Below, piece by piece: positions 44,475 through 55,357 of a stretch of 64,000 bases of DNA. Position 1 is the first letter of the stretch, and each line of letters opens with the position of its first letter. Below the pieces are notes generated by a model. That model was given only the letters and a program-made list of their open reading frames with translations. It searched no databases and was not told the DNA's origin. Both the position numbers and the translations under genes were made by a program. This DNA is from Oxytricha trifallax (lineage: Eukaryota > Ciliophora > Spirotrichea > Sporadotrichida > Oxytrichidae), in NCBI GenBank assembly GCA_000711775.1, contig ARYC01000807.1, forward strand, positions 42,837 to 106,836, read 5' to 3'.

Positions 44475-45499
44475 ATGCTAATGGGCGGGCAAGACGACAA
44501 CTAACTAAACGATAATCAAGGTTTTGATGATATGTTCAGTTAAAACCCATTATTCCCGGACAGCCTTTGAGTAAGATCAACCTCAAATTATAGAGGAATC
44601 AGTCAAATTCAGTCAAGAGTTAAGTTACATAATTTTAAGATAATATGAAGCTATTTGCTCTTTTTTATCACTATAATTTCTAAAATGTTTTTTTTTCTTT
44701 TTTACTGTAAATTTGATACAATCTGAATAAAGTTGATGTGAAATTCAAAGCAGATTATTGTTAGAAATTTCAATAAGTGTAATTCTATTTTTTAAGATAA
44801 TTTGATAACCAAAAAACCAAGTCAAGCAAAGATGAATATTAAAATACTTGAAACTATATACAAAGAAGATTCAAACACTCTCCTTACCCTTTATTAATCC
44901 TAATAAGTTTCACCTAATGGCTCAATCAATGATGTAAGTTTAAATGATAAATTTGAATAGAAATTTACCTCTTAATTTAGTTTCAAATGACTGCCCTACA
45001 TCTGATTTGCTCACTATCTTATGAAATTACTGGAGACAATTTAATATAAGTGTGTTTGGAGTCTGGTGCAGATCCGAATATACAGGATATTGTAAGATTA
45101 GATACTTATTTTTAATACTTAATTCTTAGTACGGAAGGTCACCCTTGCATTTAGCAGCAGCAAGTGGAAATTTTCAAGCTATTCAGTAACTTATGAAACT
45201 CTCACCTATCAAACTAAATTTAGACTTGTAAACTATTGGAGGAGAAACTCCTGCTTATAAAGCTGCTTAATTCTGTAAATCTGAATGTTTACAGCTTTTA
45301 CTAAATCAAGGTTGCAATCAATAAAAAAGAATAAGATATTTATTGTTGTAAAATTTTACATTAACTCATTTATAATCCATAACTTCAAACTTTCGAGGGA
45401 GAAAATGTCTATAGTTTTGTAGAGAAATCGGGAAACTAACATTTAATAGAAGTGGTCAGAAGATGGATAGAAAACAATAAATAAAATCCTATTAGTTGA
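44475..45499 (+). CDS. Ankyrin-repeat protein, several introns, joins partly unresolved
   Basis: ATG 44475 (MLMGGQDDNQLNDNQ). Clear ankyrin repeats: QMTALHLICSLSYEITG...CLESGADPNIQDI, then YGRSPLHLAAASGNFQAIQQLM, and GGETPAYKAAQFCKSECLQLLLNQGCN. Introns with GT-AG ends at about 44934-44980 and 45091-45127 restore the frame. The C-terminus ENVYSFVEKSGNQHLIEVV ends at TGA 45497-45499, reached through a short interruption near 45335-45395. An in-frame TGA after PDSL near 44570 is unexplained. Ankyrin repeats mediate protein binding; the partner is unknown. Confidence 0.65.
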
Positions 45500-45594
45500 G
45501 CCTTAGGTTATATATTTGAGACAAATAAAAAGTGTAACCCACAAAACTAATCTATTAAAATTCTTTGTACTTAATTAATTTCAAACTTTTAAAT

Positions 45595-48500
45595 CAAAAT
45601 TAGGATTATGGATATAGTTAAAGGAACGTCCTCTCTGATTTATTATCAAACTGTAAATATCTCGCAAGTGTCAAATCATATTTATACCAACTTGAGATGT
45701 ATTTCCATATTTCTGAGGATACTGCTTCGAAGTCATGATACTCAATTAAATTATTTTTTAGTTTTATTAAGTTTCCTTCAGAACTTTATTTCTTTCTTGG
45801 GCTGTCTTGGTCAACAAGGACTATATTCTTAATTTTTCCTGGATTTTTGTAGTCCAAATTTGAATTCCTTATTTGTTCTGACTACCCTTTGTATAAAGTG
45901 TTGGCAAATAGCTCTAAAATATATTAATAAATCTTTCTTATTCTATACCGATTTGCTAATATTATTGATTTTTGGATTTTTTCTTGAATTTAGTTCTTGC
46001 CTCAACATTTCAAGATTTTAGTTGAAATCAATTGATTTCTTTTCAAAGTCTAAAAGCTGAATTTTACTATTACCACTCACATTTTTAGTTTATTTTATCT
46101 ACTTTTTGAATATTCCATTTTAGTATCTTGTATTTATTCTCTGTGTTGACTTGGAATTCTTATTTAATCCTAGCAATTTATTTCTATCACTCATCATATT
46201 AAACTGTAATCATGGGAATAAATTCATTTTTATCAACATAAGTTTATTATTTTATATTTCTAAGTTAACAAATTTACAAAAAAAATGACTATTTAAAAAA
46301 TACAAGACATTTATAATTCTAAAAAATTGTACCTAAATTTTATCATGACTATTATCTTATGCTTAAAACTATATTAAACTATTTTTGCAAAAGATCAAAA
46401 AAGGCACGATCTATAAAAAAATGCCGAAAAAATTATTTCAATAAATACTCATTTAAAAGTTTCCCAATTTTATATATCATTATTTACTCAATTTTTAAGA
46501 TTTTCTTTGAAATTGTAGATAATTAACTAAAACAGATAGAGTGTCTTATTAGAAAAATTCTTATAATAAACTAACTAATAAATAATTAAACTGTATATTT
46601 AGTGGTTTATCACTTTCAATTGAATCATAGCTCTGCGACTGAAACAATCTAAAAGAATTATCCTTGATAACTTGATTGTCACAAAAGTCCTAATCCTATT
46701 GTATTTCAAATCCTGTATAGTCGCACCATTTTCTCCACCATTTCGATTCAATTATATATTTCCTTTCATTTGGAAAACCAAAGTCTGCTTTATTGACAAA
46801 GATTTTTAAATCGTTTCCATATTCTTTTTTCATTAGTCCTTTAATGATTTCTTTTTATCTTTAAGGAAAAGTTTTGAAACATAAATCACCACATGCTTAT
46901 TCATGCTGCTGACTTGGGTTCTCATTTTATATTATAGAATGCGAATCATCCCTGGATGGAGTCACCAAAGTAGAATGAATTCCGTATTAAATTTTACCAC
47001 TTTATCTTCTTGAAGAATTTAGAGAACCCCCTTAGATACTTGATCTTCTACAACAGTTACATTCTTTCTCATTTTACCTGACAAATTGCAAGATATTTTG
47101 AATTCCATTTGTGCTTGAATTGAACTTTGTCTTCTTGTCTATGTTATTTTAATTCAATCTATCTGTCAAGCTTTAACCTATAGACCTGATTTACAAATCA
47201 AGAGTGTGTTCCTCAAGAGTGCTGATATGAGATTTCTTTGTTGTCGGAGAATTCGATTAAGGACTGCTCATCTTCACCGTTCTTGCACTTTAACTGCTAA
47301 GTTAAACCAAAATGTGATTTTATCTCTTCTTTTCTGATGGTGTGTGAGTAAATGAAGAAGTTTGAGGCTTGTTTACAATGGCATCTAACTTTTGCATATT
47401 AAACTGTTTAAGTTTGTCTAATTGAGTATTTCCATCTTTGGATTCCCTAGTGTTAAACTTCAAGTGATCTCCACTGAAATTAAAGGGAGTAGTATTATCG
47501 TTTTCATTTGTTAAACTCGATCTTGCCTAGCTTGTTCTATGATTAACTGAGTTATTATTGTAGTTCATGTAATTTGAATTAATTGATGAACTAAAGTAAG
47601 TGTTGTTTTAATTATTAACTAAAGTCTAAGCTAGAAGTCCGGAAGCAAATTATTAACTTGCAGCAACATTTTTAACAACATGCTGTTAATATTTTTACAA
47701 AGATTTTGATGGTATCTCAGTCTATTTATGAAAGAAACTAAAATTTATAATGACTAATTCTTCTGCTTTTTCACATCCGCACACATTAAACTAATAGTAT
47801 TCGAATTCATCGAAAGTACCTTGTTTTTATTCATTCTTTGCTTATCATTCTTTTACATAGGCTTATTTACTGAGATATGAAACCTTGATGATAATTCACT
47901 TATATGATTACTCTAACTCAAGCTTTATTCCCTACTAATAGTATTATCATTTGATAATACCTTCTTGTTTAATCTCTAAACTGGACTCTTATTCTTTGTT
48001 TTTGTTGTAAAGTTTATATTATTATAGGAGCTTGCCATTCCAAGGTTTTTATTGCTTAATGCCGATATGGTTTACATACTCTTGAATATGAGGCCGTCAC
48101 CTCCACCTATGTTAGATATACTCTACTGACTATTATTAATTAAACCGCTACTGTTATGATTGTTTTTCTACTATAAGTTCTGATTTCTCTGCTATTTTTA
48201 AAAAGTTTATTTCGGACTTTACAGTTTATCTTTCTTTAAAATTTCTCTTTAAGTTTAAAGACCGTTCACTTGATATTTGCTGTTTATTATCATCTTATGT
48301 TGATTTTATTTATTTGGACTTGACACATGCTTCAAGTTATCTTTTAACTATACTAGCTTCCTATTAAAATAAAATAATCATTATCTTGACTGAGACTAAA
48401 ATCAGCTAAATTTCCTGTGCTTTACATGAAAATTCTTGAGGTTTAGGGTTATGAGCCGATAGTATTATTCCCGTAAATGATATGCTCATCGAAATTCTTT

Positions 48501-48967
48501 TGCAAGAGTTTATTATCAGACACTATGGATTTCGTTGATTTATCATTATAAGACTTCTTATTTATAGATTCTTTTCTTGCCTAATTCATGCTCTCTTATT
48601 CTTAATGATATTTTATTTTAAAATTACCGCTACTTTTTTCCTCTATATTTGTAATATCTTGGAGTGTATCTTTCATTAAAAATATTTAAATTTTTGGCAT
48701 GTTAATATAATTTTACATTCTTGAGTTTTCTTGTTCAAGTTATTAAATTCTTTCTACTATATTAAGCTCATTAAAGATATTCATGACTTCATTCCTTATC
48801 AAGCCTATTATATCAAATGGAGGCATTTGACCCTAGTAAGAATTTTCAATATGCCCAAGATTAATCAACACTTTATTGTTTTCTTGGTTTGTTTTATCAA
48901 AACTCAAAGTGCTCAGAGGTTTCTTTAGTACTGTGTTATACGATTAGATGCTGTTGTTTGTTCCCAT
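45595..48967 (-). CDS. Large Ser/Asn-rich protein with a DUSP-like domain, several interruptions
   Basis: ATG 48967 (MGTNNSIQSYNTVLKK). A long disordered region (about 700 residues) follows. A 34 bp IES with pointer TTATC (48347-48351 and 48381-48385) joins LSQD to NLKHVSSPNK. Near 46800-46600 KYIIESKWWRKWCDYTGF looks like the start of a DUSP domain, the module found at the N-terminus of some ubiquitin-specific proteases. YHDFEAVSSEIWKYISSWY near 45690 fits its end, with the stop at TGA 45595-45597. AT-rich interruptions at about 47750-47690, 46570-46220 and 45815 were not resolved. No protease catalytic domain is visible here. Confidence 0.55.
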
Positions 48968-49801
48968 TTTAGAATTGGTAAAACATATAAAAAATAATAT
49001 ATTAAAAAATAAAAATGTAAATGGGGCAATTTGTTTGGAAAATCGAAATAATTTATAGGTAAATTCAAACTAACTCATTCATTAAAATGCTAAGAGATAT
49101 TTTTATTTTAAATTGCCAAAAAATAAATGCTAAAATTCAAAATTTATAATAAAAATTATGGCTATTGCGAGAAAAAATTTTGATATTTTTAAATCATGAA
49201 AAATAATACAGAGTAACAGGATAAATATTAATTTTTTTATTTAGATATACTACTTTTACCACAGTCAAGTGAATAAAAGGAAACAAGCAATAAAAAAACT
49301 GTATTTTTCATTTGTAATGATCAATATTGTCTTTTAAAAAAATTAGGAAAAATACAAACTTTTAAACATTATTTCAATTAATTTAATATATAAAACTCAT
49401 AGTGTTTTGAGGTTGATTTCGGTTAGCATGATTTCTGGACTATATAGGTAACTAAGCTTTGCTGTTAGATTTCATAATTAATTTGATAATAATAAAGTAT
49501 AAATCTAGAATCAATTTAATATCTAAATCATAATTAATTATTACATGGGGAATAAGAGAGAAATACGCTCCTTTAACACAAAAGTTTGAAATTAGTACCT
49601 GCCTGGATTATATCTATAGTGCAACTTTACTGCCGCACAATTATAAAAAGAATGCATAAATTAAAGAATTAGATGTATTAAATATAATTAAATGCAGTTG
49701 AAAAATGGAGCGATGTTTGAAGGTGTTTATATGAATGTCAAGGGTAATTGAAACCTTGTATAAGTGAAGGATTTTACAAATCGAATCAGAGAAAGAGAGA
49801 G
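48968..49801. other. Intergenic, no gene seen
   Basis: AT-rich region between divergent genes; no supported frame, RNA or repeat. Confidence 0.5.
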
Positions 49802-50059
49802 ATGATGGTCGTCGATACTTTATTTAGTACCTCTGCTACCCCAATTTCAATCGAATTATTCTCTTTAAATCGTAGAGCTGGAGGCAAAATCAGAAATATT
49901 ATATTATTTTTATTAATATTAGTGATCTATCTGATTGATCTGTTGAGAAATGTTTAGCTGGAAGAAAAAAAGACATTAGAAAGAGAGAGACTTTAATTTA
50001 AATATATTGGCATTAATTTTTAGGGCAACTAAACTAACTAAGTAAAGTCAAACTCATGA
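49802..50059 (+). CDS. Small single-pass membrane protein, 85 aa
   Basis: ATG 49802 (MMVVDTLFSTSATPISIEL) to TGA 50057-50059. One hydrophobic helix (IILFLLILVIYLIDLL) at about residues 37-52 is followed by a charged Glu/Lys/Arg tail with TAG/TAA glutamines. It converges on RACK1 with only 15 bp between the two stop codons. Family unknown. An upstream in-frame TTG is not used as a start here. Confidence 0.55.
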
Positions 50060-50074
50060 GAGCGTTAAGCTCGT

Positions 50075-51208
50075 TCAAGCGCTTTTCTCAGCAGCGATTT
50101 CGTAGACTCTAATGTAGCTGTCGTTGAAACCGGCGAAAAGGATGTTTCCGCTCTTGTTCCATGCCAAACTGGTGCAGGCAACTGGGGCAGTTTGCTTTTC
50201 TCTGTTAGCATCAATTGGAACAGCCTTGAAGTCAACGATGAACTCCTTGGTTGGGAGGTCCCAGACCTTGATACCGTGATCGGTACCGAGAACGAGCCAG
50301 TAGTTCTTTGGGGCGAAGAGGACGCAGTTGATGGCGCAGTCAACTTCCTTTTGTCCGAGGAATTTACCTTCAACGAGGTTCCAGATCATAGCAAGACCGT
50401 CTTTACCACCTGAGGCCAAGTAAGAGGCGTTGGGGGCCATGTCCAATGAGTTAATTTGAGATTTGTGGCCGACGAAGGTGTGCTTGAGGGTCATAGTTTG
50501 GTTGTCCCAAACCTTGATGGTCTTATCAAATGAAGCTGAGACAACGATTGGGGTCTTAACATCTTGGTAGAATCTAACGCAGGAGACCCAGTCGGTGTGA
50601 GCGTTTTGCTCAACGGTGAATTTGCACTCTCCAACGGTGTTCCAGATCTTAAGGTTTCTGTCAATACCATAATCGCATGAAATCTAAAATAAATATACCA
50701 CCACTGGCGATTTGTCTGTTGTCTGGGGAGAAAGCAACAGCAAGAACGTCTCTTGAGTGACCAACGAATCTCTTAATGGTGCATCCCTTTCTGAGATCCC
50801 ATAGTCTGAGGGTACCGTCCCATGAACCAGTCAAGCAATATCTGCTGTCTTGTGAAAGAGTCAAATCACTGACGAAGTGACCATGTCCTAAAATTCAAAA
50901 ATTAATTCCTTGGTCAACAAAGATTAAGATGAAGCTTACCCTTCAAGACCTTCTTTGGTACACCCCATTCTTTGTCGGAGTCAGCTTGATCCTTCTTTTG
51001 GACGATATCCCAGATCATGATGCTCTTATCTCTTGAACCTGAAATGAGGAACTCTTTGGTTTGGTCTCCTTCGGTGACTTCACCGACTTTCATGCATGTA
51101 ACCCAACCGTTGTGACCTATGAAAACATGCATTAGTCAACTTGATTTATAAAGTACCTTTCAGGAAACCCTTGTATTCAAGCTGATGTTTAACACTACTG
51201 CTGTCCAT
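50075..51208 (-). CDS. RACK1: RACK1, WD40-repeat scaffold of the 40S ribosome
   Basis: ATG 51208 ([18 protein letters not shown]) to TGA at 50075-50077. Seven WD repeats with the diagnostic runs [76 protein letters not shown] and [10 protein letters not shown]. Two GT-AG introns (51117-51156, 50888-50939) and one 31 bp IES with pointer ATACC (50664-50668 and 50695-50699) must be removed; the IES join gives [17 protein letters not shown]1 sits near the mRNA exit of the small ribosomal subunit and docks kinases. Codon use is GC-richer than neighbours, as expected for a highly expressed gene. Confidence 0.97.
50664..50694. other. IES of 31 bp in RACK1, pointer ATACC
   Basis: ATACC at 50664-50668 and 50695-50699; excision restores the WD repeat [13 protein letters not shown]. 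Confidence 0.92.
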
Positions 51209-51608
51209 ATTTGTGCGAAGTACTTAGGTCGTAATTAATTAGTCATCAAATTATTTTTTGATATCACTATTCATCCTAAATTAACCATGAAATTATCGAT
51301 GAGGGATGTCATAAAATGGGTAAATTTTCGGTCATGAAAAGTGAAAATTAATAAATTTCCTTAATTAGCTTCTCTTCTTAGTTAATTTTTCTTCAATGAA
51401 GATTTATATTATAGACAGACCTGCCACACTCATGGCATGTTGACACAGAGTACTCGTAAAAGTTCAAATTACTTAGTTTTCTACTAAATAATATAATAAA
51501 AGATCTTTAAACCATCCCTATTTATATATTTAATAAGTGGAATTTAAATGATTATAGTGAGAGTACTGATAGCAATCGACTCCTCTCTAATTAAAAATAT
51601 TTTTTATA
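51209..51608. other. Intergenic, no gene seen
   Basis: AT-rich stretch between RACK1 and the dynein-like segment; nothing supported. Confidence 0.5.
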
Positions 51609-51745
51609 GTGAAATGAAAACTCTAGGATGATAGTGGTTCCATTTTACAGCGTAGACAGCTAAGTAATGACCTTCGTAAGTCTCTAAGTATTGACCAGAG
51701 TATGCCTTTGAGCATAAATGAATTTTACCTTCTTCAGTCAATCCT
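51609..51745 (-). CDS. Isolated segment of an axonemal dynein intermediate chain
   Basis: About 45 codons read GLTEEGKIHLCSKAYSGQYL, then ETYEGHYLAVYAVKWNHYHP and RVFIS. This is the WD-repeat region of dynein intermediate chains, which typically have YEGH.MAVY.V.WN..HP..F.SCS. Flanks on both sides are AT-rich and non-coding, and no other part of a dynein intermediate chain is found in the window. It is either one macronuclear-destined segment of a gene whose other parts lie elsewhere (scrambled) or a relic. Confidence 0.7.
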
Positions 51746-52497
51746 CATAAATACTTTAATTCAAATTAATTATTATATTTATTTAATATTCCTTTTAAAT
51801 ATAATAGAATATGATCCCTTCTAAGAAAAATATTATTGCTAAAATAGAATTGAATCAGGAAATTGTGAAAATAAAATTAAAAATAAATAAATAATATAAT
51901 TAGACCAATGGAAAAATGCGTAAACCCCAAATCCCCTCAATTTCAAAACCCCTGTGTTTTTGTTGCCATGTGTCATTTTTTTATTAGTAGTTGGTCAAAA
52001 AATTTAGGGGACTGGTCAAAATCATACATGTATTTGTACAAATTGATACATCTCAAATTTAGGGGTCTGTATAATTAGGGAAGTTGGGAGATTTGCCAAT
52101 TTAGCGATTTTAGAGACTTACGTAGTTTAGAGCAAAATAGGGACTTTTTCATAAAAACCTCTCTCATTTACCGAAAAGGGGCTTGAAAGTAGGGTAACTC
52201 CATTAAAATTTGGAAGTTTTGCCAAAATATCGCATTCAGGCATAATTGCGATAATATGAAAGGAAATGCAACTAAGTAGAATCGCGAAGGAAGTGGCCAT
52301 TTTAAGAGTGCAAATGTGAAATAGAAGCAGTATTTAAGAATTGAGTGTTGTAAAGAGTGAATTAGGACATTTTTAAGTAAAATATAAATAGTGTTATTAA
52401 TTATAATAATCTGCGATGAATTTAAAACTGACATGCCAGGGGAAATTGTAAAGGGAAACAGGTTTTATACACTACTTCAGCTATGAAACAAACATCA
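51746..52497. other. No gene seen
   Basis: AT-rich with a few short C-rich stretches (51920-51955). Nothing supported as a gene or element end. Confidence 0.45.
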
Positions 52498-55251
52498 TCA
52501 CACAAAACCGAACCGAAGAGTGTGAATCCACTTCTTGATACTGAATGCCCACATCCCCTGGATGTCTTCTTTTCTTAAATTCTGAACGATTTCCGCAACC
52601 CTCTTCACCAATTGCTGCCTAAAAGTGTAAAGCCCATTAAAACTTACTTGTTCTGAATAGTGTCCATCTTCATCTCCTTCTTTGTAAAGGAGAATAACTG
52701 CTCAATTGGATTGCGCCAAGGCGAGTATTCGGCGTTGAAGAGCACATTCACTTTAAACTTTCTGGCTGTGGCTAACATCTCTGAATATTTATGAATGACT
52801 GCGTTGTCCATCAGCAGGACCACTTTCTTCGAGTGTAGTTCTTTGTCAGTTCTTACACTGCGTAAGGTATGGTAGATAAAGTTTTCAAAGAGAACTGAGT
52901 CAAAAGCTCCTTCTATCACTTGACTGGAGATAATTCTATCCTAGGAAATCGCAGCAATATAAGACATTGAGAATTGCTATCTCTTAGCTGAGCTTTTCTT
53001 AATTGACAACTCTCTCACTTTCATCCCATAGTGTCCCAGGTTCTGCTTCATCTCACTCTAGTATTCCTTAATGCTTTTCAAGTGAGGGTCTATAAATAGC
53101 TGGGGCCAAAGCTTTTAGTAAGAGCCCCTTTCACTCTGCAAGTTTCCCTGCTCTGACCCAGGGTTCGATGAGTCTTTGTGGAAGCTACTTGAGAGTTTTA
53201 ATTTCCTAGGAGTGACCGCAAACCGACTTTCCAACTTGGTTTCGGCACCTAGGTCAACAGACTTCTTCCTCGAAGATTCCAGTTTTATTTTTGATATTTT
53301 ATCGAGAATAGGAGTTAAACCACTCTTCACTTTTGAAGCTGAATTGTCTTCAGACATTACTGATTTCACTGAACTATTTATGCGGAAACTCTGAAAAGTT
53401 TTAGTCAAGCTGAATTTCTAATTGGAGGTCTCAGGGACCTCTAATATCGGGGAGAGATCCTTTGTAAATGCAAGCCGAGTTTTCATTGAAGGGGTCTGAA
53501 GTTGCTTTTTTAATGGTTTCAGTTATGGATTTCCCTAAAAGTATTATGCATTAATAATTACCTTAGTATTTTCAATGGTTTTCTAACTATAATTACTGGT
53601 TTTCGATGACTACTTTGACCCCCTTAGAACTTTCGCTCCATGAATTTAGATTGGAGTGCTGACATGATTCTTTGGCGTCTAGGATATTTCTTAAACCCCT
53701 ATCTTACCTTAGGTCCTATAAAGCTTTTAATTGCAAAATTGCTAATTGCTTACGAAATTGACTTAGCCATACCGAATTTTCCACTTTTAATATTTCCAAC
53801 CTTTTAATTACAATTTTTAGAAAACCCTAAGTCAAATGAATTTGAAACCTTCTCTAATTATTCCCCAACATTTTCAATTTTTTCCAGGTGGAAGCTCTCT
53901 GAGAATTTTGAAGTTGAAGAATCAGAACTTTGATTCATTTTGAGGAGCATTTTTCCATACAAAAGTCTGTCATCGCTAGCGAGGATCATGCTATCATTTT
54001 GCAACCTTTTTTATCGCTTCTGTAAATTTGCAGAATCTCGATGCATATCTTTAATGTTGAAGCTCCATTACTTTGAGGGCATCGAGTCCGATCGGAAGTT
54101 GCTCTCATCAACTGAAATGATAACTGCATCCTCATATAAGAACTGAGCCAACAACCTGCTAATCCAGAGCCTCTTCTCATTGAAGTTCGAGTCTCTATAC
54201 TTTGTATTAGCAGCCTGAGTTTTACCATATCTTAGATGGAACTTATCTCACACAATCTTTTGAAGAGTGGTAACGCAAGGCACCTTAAGTAGCTTACACT
54301 CTGGCTTGTTTGAGCCAGGTTTAATAAATAATTATGAAGCTTCTATCCTGTAACTTCGTAAATTCCGTTCTGTTCTAGGTAGGCCTGGATAGAATCAAGC
54401 AAGAGCTAGTTCCCACAAACCCCTTTTCTACCCACTTTCTTTTGTGATTCAGGATCAAGAATCTTATGCTTGACCTCGTACTTAAACTTTTCGATAGTCT
54501 TATATACAACATCCACATCCATCCTCAATTTCTTAGCCACTTGACGAGGTTTTAATTGCTCATTATAGTATAGATTAATAACCTCTAATTTCTTACATGC
54601 GAGCTTAGCTTCTCTTTTCTTCAAAAAAGGATTGCTACTTAACTTCTAGGATTTGCCTTTTTATTTTATTGTCTCGTTGAGTGCATCTATTAAATTTTGA
54701 CTGCCTCTAAGAGCTCCTCGTTACTCATCAACTTTACATCCTCCTGTAATATTATAGCTTGTGTCGTTTCCTTAATTATTCATAACTGATTTATTCCTGA
54801 TTTTGGCTAGTCGAAAATTTTGAAGGTAAGCTTCAAGGAATTTGCAAAGCTCATCATCATTTTATATGTAACAAACATCAAAATTGCTAGCTAAATATTA
54901 TTGAATTTTTTCTTAAGGAAGTTTTATGATTGCTCCACCTGTTAGCTTCTAGATTTGTACAGGGACTTCGCCACTGTTTAGCAGTTATCCAGAATTGTAT
55001 GTGAACTTTGTTGACTAAATAACGTTTGGGAATAATTTACCAAGCACGACAGTAGTCCATTTAACAATAGATTTCTCTTAAGCCTTAACTTTGCTTGGTT
55101 TAATTACAGATAAGGCATTAGAAATAAGAAAATCATCGCTTAATATCGACTTCTATGAGCAAGAAATTTCTGATTAAGATCCATTCTTAGACTCTTCGTT
55201 AGGGTGTGAGTTTATACCTGCATTCTAGTTATCTGTTTTTTAGATCTTCAT
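52498..55251 (-). pseudogene. Long DDE transposase-like gene (Tc1/mariner-IS630 type) with frame disruptions
   Basis: ATG 55251 opens a frame of about 200 residues of unknown sequence, then an HTH region (LKPRQVAKKLRMDVDVVYKT). After frame changes and an in-frame TGA near 54250, AVIISVDESNF supplies the first catalytic Asp. MSYIAAISQDR, VVLLMDNAVIHKY (second Asp) and AEYSPWRNPIEQLFSF (Glu) follow. Some 300 residues rich in Ser/Lys separate the first two catalytic blocks, far more than usual, and one more frame change lies near 53530. A 29-nt GT-AG intron (52619-52647) leads to a C-terminus ending at TGA 52498. No terminal repeats found. Confidence 0.7.
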
Positions 55252-55357
55252 TTATTACTAGGTATAATTTTACAGATGAAGCTTGATCAAATTAATTATA
55301 TTCTAATATCATTAAGAATATAAATAGATATCTTTAGTATTTTAATTATAAATTAAA

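Noticed and set aside
50065-50413. Frames overlapping RACK1 in other phases on both strands
   Set aside because: Shadows of the conserved WD-repeat coding sequence.
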